NCBI GenBank assembly: GCA_017626045.1 | Contig: JAGAJP010000012.1 | Coordinates: 1-34,662, forward strand | Reading direction: 5' to 3' | Source of the DNA: Muribaculaceae bacterium | GTDB taxonomy: Bacteria; Bacteroidota; Bacteroidia; Bacteroidales; Muribaculaceae | DNA: 34,662 nucleotides | In this document: in pieces, positions 23,672-31,671 of the stretch | Layout: each line of letters opens with the position of its first letter | Numbering within the stretch: position 1 is the stretch's first letter | Position numbers and translations under genes: made by a program | Notes under the pieces: model-generated | Seen by the model: the letters and a program-made list of their open reading frames with translations, nothing else | Told to the model about the DNA's origin: nothing | Databases searched by the model: none

Positions 23672-25423
23672 ATGGATAAGAAAAGAAGGAACCCGTTTGC
23701 AGAGAAAACGAATCAGAAAAAACCGAATTCTGAAGATTTGGGAAAGATGTCGCTGGAAGAACTCACTCAGGAATTGAAGGCGATGGAAAGGGCAGTCGGC
23801 AAGGAGAAATTCAGCCAACTCGTGGAAGAAGCTATCCGCAAATTTGAGAACTCTGAGGAAGCCCTGGCTACCGATGACGAATTCAAGGATGAGAACGGGG
23901 ATCTTTACGATTTTGACCTTGTGACGACAACGGAGTGGAGCGAGACCCATCCTGCAAACCTCGTGTGCGGATCTGACAAATATTATGCGGATCTGGCAAA
24001 TGACCTGACAGATATCATCTGCGAATTCACTTTACCCCGGAATATCCCGGACAATTTTGTTCGTGAACTCGGGCGTGTGCTTGCTGCATATCTGGAAGAC
24101 ATCGTAAGCGAGACCAAAGTGTTCAGCGCGATGCGGCGTGTATGCAAGGAGCGTTATGGATATCCTCTTCCATTCTACGACTGCGCCCACCCGGATTACA
24201 TTACGGATCATATCAATGAAGAGGACATACGATTTCTCATCTGGAAGACCGCCTGCCAGCTCGGCAAGGAGAAAGAGATGACCTATTCCCCGCTGGCACC
24301 GGGATGGGCATTGATTTCCGACAGGATTTTCGATGAGCTCAATTCCCGGTATGAGGAAGCACCGGAAGCACGGCGTGTGTCGGACTGGCTGAGGAAATCA
24401 TTCCGCAAGCAAGACTATATCGACATAAGGGAGATCGCGCACTGGCTTGTTTTCCGCAATCCCCTCACCTATTTTCCGGGATTCCTCGACAATATTGAGA
24501 AAGGAATAGACCTCGCCTTTATGGACGAGAGCTATGATACCACACACCTTGCACATATAACATACGGATACATGGCATCGGAATCGTGGCAACGTTCAAT
24601 GAGTCCTATGGGATGTCCCTCAAGAACCCTTATTGCAGCCATAGCCGCCGAATTCGGTCATGAGGCCCTGGCGGAAGACATCGAGGCTATCGAAGTACTT
24701 CCCAGACAGATCTATGCGATAAGCCAGAATAAGAAAAGCCGACAGATTTTCTTTGAAACCTCCACGCATGAGAAGTTCGAAGTACAACGGGATTCTTTCG
24801 CAAAAGGATTCAGACCTGATGCGATTCAATATGCTGAGTGCAATCTATTGAAATTTAAGGGGAAATATCTGCTTAACGGTTCACTCTCCGGAAATCCGGC
24901 CTTAAAGTCACACTGGGAAGGTCAGCACTCATTCCTCACCTTTGAGCAACAGCGTGAGCAAGCCAAGGAATGGATAGAGATTCTTGACGGTCAACAGGTG
25001 GTCTGCGTATCCGACATAAAAAAGTTTTTGAAGAAAATAGACATGCCGGCGGGAAATGCCAGTGACGCTCCTGATGCAAAGAACTTCGTGGTTCTCCTCA
25101 GTGAGGAACTTGGGGTAGCTTTTCTGCCCGACATGGGATATGCCTTCGACTTACCGGGCAATCATTTCTACCGGAAACGTGCCGCCGCCAAAGACTCATT
25201 CGGCGATGTGATTTTCCACAATTCGATGCCACATGACACTGCGATGTATATACAAAAACACAACCTGCTTCCCGAAGCCTGCATTGGAGCCTCACAAGGC
25301 AAAGAGACAGGGCGGCAGATTGTCCAGGACTATCTTGCATTCTGGATAGGTTTTTATTGCGACCTTCCCGCCTACGGAAATGTCCCGGAAATCAATATCG
25401 ATGAAGGTGAACTGAAGAAGTAA
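23672..25423 (+). CDS. Large cytoplasmic protein of unknown function, DUF3843-like
   Basis: 583 residues with no signal peptide or membrane helix. The first 90 residues are charged and helical (MSLEELTQELKAMERAVGKE). The central region opens with WSETHPANLVCGSDKYYADLANDLTDII, similar in pattern to the start of DUF3843 proteins of Bacteroidales (a W...HP...D.YYL.LAN motif). Later segments (HITYGYMASESWQRSMSPMG, AAIAAEFGHEALAEDIEAIE) are helical. No catalytic motif is recognised. It has its own promoter box and stands alone. Confidence 0.65.
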   Translation: MDKKRRNPFAEKTNQKKPNSEDLGKMSLEELTQELKAMERAVGKEKFSQLVEEAIRKFENSEEALATDDEFKDENGDLYDFDLVTTTEWSETHPANLVCGSDKYYADLANDLTDIICEFTLPRNIPDNFVRELGRVLAAYLEDIVSETKVFSAMRRVCKERYGYPLPFYDCAHPDYITDHINEEDIRFLIWKTACQLGKEKEMTYSPLAPGWALISDRIFDELNSRYEEAPEARRVSDWLRKSFRKQDYIDIREIAHWLVFRNPLTYFPGFLDNIEKGIDLAFMDESYDTTHLAHITYGYMASESWQRSMSPMGCPSRTLIAAIAAEFGHEALAEDIEAIEVLPRQIYAISQNKKSRQIFFETSTHEKFEVQRDSFAKGFRPDAIQYAECNLLKFKGKYLLNGSLSGNPALKSHWEGQHSFLTFEQQREQAKEWIEILDGQQVVCVSDIKKFLKKIDMPAGNASDAPDAKNFVVLLSEELGVAFLPDMGYAFDLPGNHFYRKRAAAKDSFGDVIFHNSMPHDTAMYIQKHNLLPEACIGASQGKETGRQIVQDYLAFWIGFYCDLPAYGNVPEINIDEGELKK

Positions 25424-25430
25424 TCAGAAA

Positions 25431-25517
25431 GTGTCCTCAAAGGGCAGACTTATCCTTCGGCCGTGGCGAGAGGAAGATGCGTATGCTGTGTATCGCTATG
25501 CCCCCGACCAGTCATGA
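25431..25517 (+). pseudogene. N-terminal scrap of a RimJ/RimL-type GNAT gene
   Basis: A 28-codon frame from GTG reads KGRLILRPWREEDAYAVYRY and then stops, matching the first strand and helix of RimJ/L-type acetyltransferases (L.LRPWREEDAEALY.YA). The remaining ~140 residues are absent. The following 25518-25623 shows nothing recognisable. Confidence 0.6.
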
Positions 25518-25623
25518 CATTGTATCTCCTCTCGGAGACAAACGCACAGAACATTTCTATTTCAAAGGGCGAGATGATAGGCGACTGGCACGACTGCGGT
25601 CGATTGCTTAATTATTGATGATA

Positions 25624-25986
25624 TTATCGTTTGGTGATGGCATCGAAGTTCTCAAGTGCCCATCCTATAAGGTTGCCGAGAACAGGGATTAGACTTTTCC
25701 CGAGATCTGTCAAGGAGTATTCTACTCGTGGCGGAATCTCAGCATAAAGTTTACGAAAGATTAGACCATCGGTTTCGAGACCCTTGAGAGTTTCTGTCAA
25801 CACTTTCGGAGAAATGTCGGGAATAGCCTTGCCGATTTCATTGAAACGGGTAGCCTCGTTCTCGGCAAGTATGCAAAGGACGAGTATGGCCCACTTGCCG
25901 GAGAACCGGGCTATGATGTTTCGCACGGGACATGTCGAGATGCTCGTATATTTTTTCAGATTTTCTTTCAATGGTAAAGCGTTCAT
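25624..25986 (-). CDS. HxlR-family transcriptional regulator
   Basis: 120 residues from the ATG at 25986. It has the HxlR winged helix: CPVRNIIARFSGKWAILVL (with the conserved Cys near the N-terminus), RFNEIGKAIPDISPKVLTETLKGLE, and the wing PPRVEYSLTDLGKSL. HxlR regulators sense redox or reactive small molecules and usually control the divergent neighbour, here a cupin gene. The control region has mirror-image promoters. Confidence 0.9.
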   Translation of the reverse strand: MNALPLKENLKKYTSISTCPVRNIIARFSGKWAILVLCILAENEATRFNEIGKAIPDISPKVLTETLKGLETDGLIFRKLYAEIPPRVEYSLTDLGKSLIPVLGNLIGWALENFDAITKR

Positions 25987-26055
25987 TTTCAAAAATAGTT
26001 ACTTCAAGGTAAGTATATTACATTTGCGTAACGTCTTGTACAGCTCAAAATTATC

Positions 26056-26107
26056 GATTAACTTTGCACTATCAATACGAAAGCGGCTTACCACTGCAAA
26101 GTTAATC
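26056..26107. promoter_or_regulatory. Face-to-face promoter pair within a 13-bp perfect inverted repeat
   Basis: GATTAACTTTGCA (26056-26068) is the exact reverse complement of 26095-26107. Each arm contains a TAACTTTG -7 box: the plus one (26059-26066), with TTG at 26036-26038 20 nt upstream, serves the cupin gene; the minus one (26097-26104) points to hxlR. The two promoters point toward each other, so the 5' ends of both transcripts should overlap. Confidence 0.6.
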
Positions 26108-26129
26108 ATAAAATTCTAAATCAAAAAAT

Positions 26130-26540
26130 ATGAGCGAAATCAAGACTCTCAACTCGGGTAAAAAATTTGCCCACGCCTCGGTCGGCTCACTCCACGGCTT
26201 CGAGGGAAAACAGTTTGTTAAGGACGCTATCGGCGCCACATCGTGCGAAATCTCTTTTGGCTCTCTTCCCGCCGGGGCTGCAGTTCCCTTCTTCCATTCC
26301 CACAAGATGAACGAGGAGAACTACATCATACTCTCCGGAGCCGGACAGTTTCAGGTTGACGATGAAGTATTCGATATTGCCGAAGGCTCCGTCATTCGCG
26401 TTTCCACCAACTGCGACCGCAACCTCAAATGCACCTCGGCAGAACCGATGACCTACATCTGCATCCAGGCCAAAGCCGACAGTCTCGGCGACTATACCAT
26501 GACAGATGCAGAAATCACCGAGCGTGAAAACCTGCTCTGA
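26130..26540 (+). CDS. Cupin-domain protein
   Basis: 136 residues forming one cupin barrel. Motif 1 is FFHSHKMNEENYIILSGAGQF, carrying the HxH and Glu metal ligands; motif 2 is degraded (AEGSVIRVSTNCDRNLKC), with Asn in place of the usual second His. Metal binding may still occur through motif 1. Small stand-alone cupins next to HxlR regulators are often involved in handling reactive compounds, but the reaction is unknown. Confidence 0.85.
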   Translation: MSEIKTLNSGKKFAHASVGSLHGFEGKQFVKDAIGATSCEISFGSLPAGAAVPFFHSHKMNEENYIILSGAGQFQVDDEVFDIAEGSVIRVSTNCDRNLKCTSAEPMTYICIQAKADSLGDYTMTDAEITERENLL

Positions 26541-26542
26541 AA

Positions 26543-26716
26543 TATATCAGTGACAAAGGAGTGCGACTTGGCACACTGCTCAAAACGCCGCCTGTGGCGG
26601 CCGAAATTTTGGACGAAATGAAGGCGATGGAGCATCACGCTTCACCGCCTTCTTCGCTGATATGGCATTGGTTAATTGTTTTGTTTGGCGGACCACTCAT
26701 TATTCTCCCGACTTGA
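26543..26716 (+). pseudogene. Scrap of an unrecognised gene directly after the cupin gene
   Basis: Starting within three bases of the cupin stop, in a different frame, the plus strand reads YISDKGVRLGTLLKTPPVAA, then EILDEMKAMEHHA, before drifting into hydrophobic sequence and a stop. There is no start codon at its front. Composition is protein-like but I cannot name the family. Confidence 0.35.
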
Positions 26717-26720
26717 AAAT

Positions 26721-26751
26721 TTTGTTGTCACCAAATATTTTTATAATTTTG
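26721..26751 (+). promoter_or_regulatory. Promoter upstream of tag
   Basis: TTTG (26721-26724), 19-nt spacer, TAATTTTG (26744-26751): a complete match to the Bacteroidota -33/-7 promoter. Directly behind it is another protein-like scrap (VEALINWGRDNFDQIMP, about 26776-26826), then tag. Confidence 0.65.
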
Positions 26752-26852
26752 TAACGCAGCATTCTTTTTGCCACAGGTCGAAGCCCTCATCAATTGGGGT
26801 CGCGACAACTTCGATCAGATAATGCCTAACCGTCAAGAACAGAAATATCGAT

Positions 26853-27479
26853 ATGCAACAAAAATCCATCGCGTCCACGCTGCCTTTGGAGGCGGATCAA
26901 ACCGGTCGCTGCCAGTGGTGTGCCAACGACCCTCTATACGTCAAATATCATGACGAAGAATGGGGGAGACCTGTCAAGGATGACCGCATTCTGTTTGAAT
27001 TCCTGACTCTTGAAAGCGCTCAGGCAGGCCTGGCGTGGATAACAATACTGCGAAAGCGTGAGGGATATCGGAAGGCGTTTTTTGATTTCGACTTCCGCCG
27101 AGTTGCCATGATGACGCCTGAAGATGAGGAGCGGCTTATGCAATTTGACGGTATCATACGTAACCGCAGAAAAATTCATGCTGCAGTCGTCAATGCGCGA
27201 CACTTTGGAGAAATCCTTGAGGAATTCGGGTCGTTCTATGACTACATTATACGGTTTTTTCCGGATGGCAATAGAATTATCAACGACATTCCGTCGACGG
27301 AGGCCCTCCCGGTGTCATCTCCGATATAGGATTCAATTAGCAAGGATATGCGGCGCAGAGGCTTCACGTTTTTCGGCACCGTAATTTGCTACTCCTTCCT
27401 GCAAGCCACAGGCTTCATAGATGACCATATCAATACCTGCCCCTTCAAAAGCAGAATGCAAAACAATCTTTATGAATAA
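26853..27479 (+). pseudogene. tag: DNA-3-methyladenine glycosylase I with in-frame amber stop
   Basis: Tag removes 3-methyladenine from alkylated DNA. The N-terminal part is normal: CQWCANDPLYVKYHDEEWG with Cys and His zinc ligands, LFEFLTLESAQAGLAWITIL with the catalytic Glu, and FDGIIRNRRKIHAAVVNA. At codon 159 a TAG (27327-27329) interrupts the frame. The same frame then continues perfectly with SISKDMRRRGFTFFGTVICY, FLQATGFIDDHINTC and a TAA at 27477-27479, giving a 208-codon gene. The shortened product lacks the second pair of zinc ligands (His and Cys in DDHINTC). It is either a nonsense mutant, suppressed, or a sequence error. Confidence 0.85.
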
Positions 27480-27486
27480 CGGAATT

Positions 27487-27717
27487 CTATACGTCCTGAG
27501 CCCACACTTCCGGGAATGTCGGTTGTCCGTCGGTATCCCGACGTGTAAGACCGTGAACTGCCGTAGTCCAATAAGTATAGTAATTGGGAGTCGGTTGAAT
27601 GAGAGAGTAGAATTTATCTACGATCTCGCCTCCGCGCACTACGACCACCCCGACACTGCATACGCTGCAGCGCCGTCCGTTGGCCGTTTCAAAGTCTATT
27701 GCAACAAAATCTTTCAT
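27487..27717 (-). pseudogene. 3'-5' exonuclease (DnaQ-like), N-terminal fragment
   Basis: 76 residues beginning MKDFVAIDFETANGRRCSV, with the Exo I motif (DFET) and the NYYTYWTTAVHGLTRRDT segment seen in stand-alone epsilon-like exonucleases. The protein ends after TFPEVWAQ; Exo II, Exo III and their metal ligands are missing, about 90 residues short. The break abuts the 3' end of tag. A TAACTTTG promoter box (27816-27823, minus) still drives it. Confidence 0.8.
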
Positions 27718-27856
27718 AGGGATGGGCCGCTTCAGGCGGTCGCTTTCACTGATTAAACATATATATTAACAATATACTTGGAGTGGCAGTAGGCCGCCAT
27801 TCCATGTTGACTCTGCAAAGTTAATCAAAAATTGTATCATTTCATGCGTAAGATGC

Positions 27857-28042
27857 TTATTTATGGAAGAGCCCATCAATAAACAAAGGCAATTCCTTTT
27901 TATCCTTAGCTCGATAGTCATCTTCTTCTATGACGGCACGAGAGGAAACATCAAGTCCCTCTGCCCGGCTATGGACTGAGGGATTTCTTTTTTTAGGGTG
28001 ATAAACAGTTATGTCCGGGTGAGCCTTTCTATCGAGAATCTC
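27857..28042 (-). other. Protein-like open frame overlapping the CNNM gene end
   Basis: A minus-strand frame between stops at 28043-28045 and 27857-27859 reads HPDITVYHPKKRNPSVHSRA, then EGLDVSSRAVIEEDDYRAKD and ends FIDGLFHK. It overlaps the last 11 codons of the CNNM gene in another frame and has no standard start. It may be a C-terminal extension lost by frameshift or a scrap of another gene. Otherwise 27718-28008 holds only the exonuclease promoter. Confidence 0.35.
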
Positions 28043-29043
28043 TCACGAGCCATCGCCTGAAGGTCTTCGGTCGTGTCGCATTCATCCACAATCTCCACAC
28101 CGAGCATCGACTCGATGACGTCCTCCATGGTGACGATACCACGCATACATCCGTATTCGTCGGTGATGACAGATATGTGTTCCTTCCTTTCGAGCATTCT
28201 CTGCCAGATGTCTGAAACCTTATCGGTCTCAGAGAAGAATAGTATCGGGCGCACGATGCTGTCCATAGTCTCGTCGAATCTGTCCTGCGAAAGCTGTTCC
28301 AACACGTCGGTTCGCCTCACATATCCGGTTATGAACTCCCTTTTGCTGTCATATACCGGGATACGGGAATACGGGGTTAAGGCATTGTTCTCATGAAACG
28401 CCTTCATCGTAGTGGAACGACGAACGGACGATACCACGACAAAGGGTGTCATAATCTCCTTCGCACAGACGTTTGATATTTTCAGGAAGCTCTGTATGAT
28501 ACGGTTTTCCGAATTGTCGAACACGCCCTCGTCGGTGCCTACATCCACCATAGCGCCAACTTCCTCGCGGCTCACGGTCAGAGGCTGTATTTTCGGAGAA
28601 AAGCATTTTGTAAGCAGTTCCGAAATCCATACAAGCGGATACGTGATGAATATCAGTGTCTTGATAATCCGTGCCGACGGCATGGCGAGGGTTCTCCAGT
28701 AGGATGCGCCGAGGGTCTTTGGTATAATCTCTGAAAATACAAGAATTAGAAGAGTCAGAATCGCGGAGATTATACCGAAGTATGCCTCTCCGAAAACTTT
28801 TACCGACTCGGAACCGACACCAGCGGCTCCGATAGTATGTGCCACCGTGTTGAGAGTAAGTATCGCCGCCACAGGACGGTCGACGTTTGTCTTGTACTTC
28901 ATCATCAAGGCGGCGGTCTTGTCGCCTTGATTTTCCTTCATGGTGATAAATGATATGGGGGTAGAGAGAAGCACAGCTTCCAGAACGGAGCAAAGAAACG
29001 ATACGGCCAATGCTCCGAATAGATATAAGAATATTATAGTCAT
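28009..29043 (-). CDS. CNNM/HlyC-type membrane protein (DUF21 plus CBS pair)
   Basis: 344 residues. The DUF21 membrane domain (about 1-150) contains VLEAVLLSTPISFITMKE, LNTVAHTIGAAGVGSES and FSEIIPKTLGASYW; a CBS pair follows (about 195-315, MTPFVVVSS, YSRIPVYDSK, HISVITDEYGCMRGIVTMED). Homologues are linked to magnesium or cobalt efflux and divalent-cation balance in the inner membrane. The C-terminal CorC_HlyC domain is absent, as in many Bacteroidales members. An old inverted fragment of a paralogue lies at 20708-20905. Confidence 0.9.
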   Translation of the reverse strand: MTIIFLYLFGALAVSFLCSVLEAVLLSTPISFITMKENQGDKTAALMMKYKTNVDRPVAAILTLNTVAHTIGAAGVGSESVKVFGEAYFGIISAILTLLILVFSEIIPKTLGASYWRTLAMPSARIIKTLIFITYPLVWISELLTKCFSPKIQPLTVSREEVGAMVDVGTDEGVFDNSENRIIQSFLKISNVCAKEIMTPFVVVSSVRRSTTMKAFHENNALTPYSRIPVYDSKREFITGYVRRTDVLEQLSQDRFDETMDSIVRPILFFSETDKVSDIWQRMLERKEHISVITDEYGCMRGIVTMEDVIESMLGVEIVDECDTTEDLQAMARERFSIERLTRT

Positions 29044-29118
29044 AAATTTATGTATAAGTGAAACCTTCCGTCGGCGTTGGCTGACGGTTATGCGAAGAGA
29101 GGGCTTGGCTTATACATT

Positions 29119-29394
29119 CTATTCCCGGAACACGCAGTAAATAATCCGAAGACTGGCGCTGACTGGACATATGTCTTTATCACGACCGAACACATGCTGC
29201 TCATTGCGCGGCATGGTTGTTCTGACTAATTTTACCGTCGGTTCAGGCGCCGCTTCGAAAACGGTCGAGCGCACACACTCCATCATCACCTCTGTCTCTG
29301 ATTCAAATTCCGTAATCCCGGAGCAATCTTCTGCAACGGAATCCATCAGAAAAGTGGCGATAAGGCACATGACAATATGGAGCATACGCTTCAT
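29119..29394 (-). CDS. Possible small secreted protein
   Basis: 91 residues with a signal-like N-terminus (MKRMLHIVMCLIATFLMDSVA) and an acidic middle (ITEFESETEVMMECVRSTVF). No family recognised, no promoter box seen, and the composition near the end is less convincing. It lies alone between the CNNM gene and the flavodoxin operon. Confidence 0.35.
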   Translation of the reverse strand: MKRMLHIVMCLIATFLMDSVAEDCSGITEFESETEVMMECVRSTVFEAAPEPTVKLVRTTMPRNEQHVFGRDKDICPVSASLRIIYCVFRE

Positions 29395-29608
29395 GGATTC
29401 AAAATTCAGATATATTTACCTATGTTAACACTATTACTCGGATGATAGTTCACTATAGAATCTCCTCAACCGTGCCATCGTTATTCTCGACGTTTAAATC
29501 ACAGCCACATCTTTATCGTCTATCGAGCCTACATGGAGACTCCCCCCGGTCGAGATACTTCATTAATGCCGATTTTACATTGATAGCCGATATTTCGAAC
29601 GGTCAACA

Positions 29609-29714
29609 TCAGACTCCCTTGACTCGACATTGAGCTGCATCGGGTATTTGGAAACCTCCAAATACCCGATGCAGGCATCAATAATCCGTTGTTTAGTTTT
29701 CTATATTCCATCAT
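29609..29714 (-). pseudogene. Aldo/keto reductase N-terminal fragment with +1 frameshift
   Basis: The ATG overlaps the stop of the flavodoxin gene (ATGA). The first frame reads MMEYRKLNNGLLMPAS, the classic aldo/keto reductase start. An extra G then shifts the frame, and the next frame continues VFGGFQIPDAAQCRVKGV before a stop, matching the family's GFGxFQIPD segment. The rest of the ~280-residue enzyme is missing. Within the scrap, bases 29635-29652 and 29657-29674 form an 18-bp perfect hairpin with a 4-nt loop. The remaining 29395-29608 shows nothing recognisable. Confidence 0.75.
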
Positions 29715-30292
29715 TTTTTCAAGGATGAAACCCACTTTTCGATTTCGTTGACAGGTGCACCGTTCAGGCGTTTGCCCTTAACGAAGTCGAGAATGGGATA
29801 ATCGGCTTTGAGCTGCCGGACGCTTCCGTCGATAGAGGTCTCACCTGAGGTGCAGAAAGTTATGATTCTTTTGTCTGAAAGGTCATTAGACTCAATGAAA
29901 GTGTTGACAACGCGAGGTGCCTGGTCCCACCAAATAGGATAGCCGAGATAGACTGTGTCGATGCTGTCAAAATCTACTTTCCCGTTTTTGATTGCCGGAC
30001 GCGCAGTGCGGTCGTTCATCTCTTTCGTAGAGCGGGATTTGTTGTCCTGCCAGTCAAGGTCGGCTGCAGTATAGGGTTGTTCCGGCTCTATACGATAGAT
30101 GTCAGCGCCGGTGGCCTGCGATATTTTCTTTGCGATTGCCTGTGTTGTGCCTGTTTCAGAATAATAAACAACCAGGGCTTTATTGTTTTCCTTTTCCATA
30201 TCAGATACTTTTTTGTTTTGGGCGCATGAGCCGAGTGTTATTGAACTAATCATCAGTAACGCGCAAATTAGATGGACTCTTAATCTGTTCAT
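29711..30292 (-). CDS. Exported flavodoxin-like lipoprotein
   Basis: 193 residues. Lipoprotein signal (ALLMISSITLGSC-AQ) followed by a flavodoxin fold: FMN-phosphate loop VVYYSETGTTQAIAKKI, the 60s-type loop YLGYPIWWDQAPRVVNTFIE, and ITFCTSGETSIDGS. Flavodoxins are normally cytoplasmic electron carriers; here the protein should be anchored outside the cytoplasm. Its start overlaps the stop of the CMD-cupin gene by 4 bp, and its stop overlaps the aldo/keto reductase remnant, so it belongs to a tightly packed operon. Confidence 0.88.
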   Translation of the reverse strand: MNRLRVHLICALLMISSITLGSCAQNKKVSDMEKENNKALVVYYSETGTTQAIAKKISQATGADIYRIEPEQPYTAADLDWQDNKSRSTKEMNDRTARPAIKNGKVDFDSIDTVYLGYPIWWDQAPRVVNTFIESNDLSDKRIITFCTSGETSIDGSVRQLKADYPILDFVKGKRLNGAPVNEIEKWVSSLKK

Positions 30293-31113
30293 CTTGATTC
30301 AAGTTTGTTGTATTCTACATCGCTGACAGGTTCGAGCCATTCCGTTTCAGTCTTTTCACCGGGAACTTCAAAGGCGAGATGAGCAAACCATGAGCCCTTT
30401 GCTGCTCCGTGCCAGTGCTTCACGTTGGCTGGAATGTGGACTACGGTGCCGGGGAGTATCTCCACTGCGGGTTTGCCTTCCTCCTGATACCATCCTCGTC
30501 CGGCTACTCCTACAAGCATCTGGCCTCCGCCTTTCTCAGCTTTGTGTATATGCCAGTTGTTGCGGCAGCCGGGCTCGAAAGTGACGTTGAAGAAAGGTAT
30601 CTGTTCGGTGGATATCGGTGCGAGATAGCTGTTGCCGGTGAAATACTTGGCGTATGCGGTGTTCGGTTCGCCGATAGGGAATATCATCGTGCCGGCGAAG
30701 GCGGCTTTGGCATCCTCGCCCTTGATGTCGTCGTTCCACACCTCTTTGGCGAGGTTGAACGCAGCCCAAGCCTTCGGCCAGCCGGCATAAAAGGCAATGT
30801 GGGTTATGATCTCGGCTATTTCGGTGCGGGTTATGCCGTTCTGTTTCGCCGTCGCGAGGTGATATTTCAGTGAGTTGTCGGTGATACCCATTGAGATTAG
30901 CGATGTGATTGTCACGAGGCTGCGGTCACGCAGCGAAAGGAGGTCGTTGCGACTCCACACCTCGCCGAAAAGAATGTCATCGTTGAGGTGAGCGAACTCC
31001 GGGGCGAAGTCGCCAAGCTGCTGGCGACCTGCCGTCTGAACTATTTTCTGTTGTGCCATAATCGGTGCAAATGTTATCATGCTAAAAACAATAGCGGTTA
31101 TTATGCGGTTCAT
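30289..31113 (-). CDS. Exported carboxymuconolactone decarboxylase-cupin fusion
   Basis: 274 residues. Signal peptide (AIVFSMITFAPIMA-QQ). An AhpD/CMD-like domain (about 30-135) carries LRDRSLVTITSLISMGITDN, LATAKQNGITRTEIAEIITH and FYAGWPKAWAAFNLA, without the AhpD CxxC pair. A cupin domain (about 165-270) follows with NNWHIHKAEKGGGQMLVGV and VHIPANVKHWHGAAKGSW, so metal ligands are in place. Fusions of this kind occur beside flavodoxins and aldo/keto reductases in Bacteroidota. Reaction unknown. It starts 3 nt after the preceding gene. Confidence 0.88.
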   Translation of the reverse strand: MNRIITAIVFSMITFAPIMAQQKIVQTAGRQQLGDFAPEFAHLNDDILFGEVWSRNDLLSLRDRSLVTITSLISMGITDNSLKYHLATAKQNGITRTEIAEIITHIAFYAGWPKAWAAFNLAKEVWNDDIKGEDAKAAFAGTMIFPIGEPNTAYAKYFTGNSYLAPISTEQIPFFNVTFEPGCRNNWHIHKAEKGGGQMLVGVAGRGWYQEEGKPAVEILPGTVVHIPANVKHWHGAAKGSWFAHLAFEVPGEKTETEWLEPVSDVEYNKLESR

Positions 31114-31116
31114 CTT

Positions 31117-31626
31117 TCAATTATATGTTATCTGATTGTGCGGATTCAAGGGAATGACGTCGTCAAGAACAAGTGATTTTACCATGTGCAACGTTCCTTG
31201 TTTATATTTCTGAAAATGTGGCGAAGCGATATGTTTGCGGTATGCCTCCTGCGAAGAATAGGTTTCAAGTATCGTGATATTGCAAGGATTATCCTTATCG
31301 GCGACGGCATACATTGTCAGGACTCCCGGTTCTGTCTGCAAGGATATTGTGCCAACCTCCGTGGCATATTTCATATATTCCTCAAGCCATTCCGGGAATA
31401 CCTCGATTTTCGACAGGCGTGTTATCCCATCCGTTGACATCGGTAATTTCGAGCATGTTGCGGGTTTCTTATTCTCTTCCATGCAAAATCCATATTCTTC
31501 ATCGGTTACGGGTCTGAGTTGTACCACATGCCCATCGACACCTCTTTCTGTCACAGTGATGCAGACTAATGGCTTGTTGCTCGTGGCACCGTTCCAGTGC
31601 TTTACATCGGCAGGTGTCACAATCAC
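31117..31626 (-). CDS. 5'-truncated cupin plus antibiotic-biosynthesis-monooxygenase domain
   Basis: 169 residues if started at the GTG at 31626. The N-terminus is only the second half of a cupin (VIVTPADVKHWNGATSNKPL); the frame is open further upstream and reads QEEGTPKRLIKKGD right up to the stop of the preceding gene, so the first ~80 cupin residues are gone. A complete ABM-type ferredoxin-like domain follows (about 68-160, RLSKIEVFPEWLEEYMKYA, ITILETYSSQEAYRKHIASP). ABM domains act in quinone or aromatic oxidation or as sensors. Any signal peptide was lost with the 5' end, so the product, if made, is cytoplasmic. Confidence 0.75.
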   Translation of the reverse strand: MIVTPADVKHWNGATSNKPLVCITVTERGVDGHVVQLRPVTDEEYGFCMEENKKPATCSKLPMSTDGITRLSKIEVFPEWLEEYMKYATEVGTISLQTEPGVLTMYAVADKDNPCNITILETYSSQEAYRKHIASPHFQKYKQGTLHMVKSLVLDDVIPLNPHNQITYN

Positions 31627-31671
31627 ATCCCCTTTCTTTATCAGTCGTTTCGGGGTGCCTTCTTCCTGATT

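Noticed and set aside
26069..26094. Invertible promoter (phase variation)
   Set aside because: The 13-bp arms and 26-bp centre are far shorter than known Bacteroides invertons, and no invertase gene is nearby.
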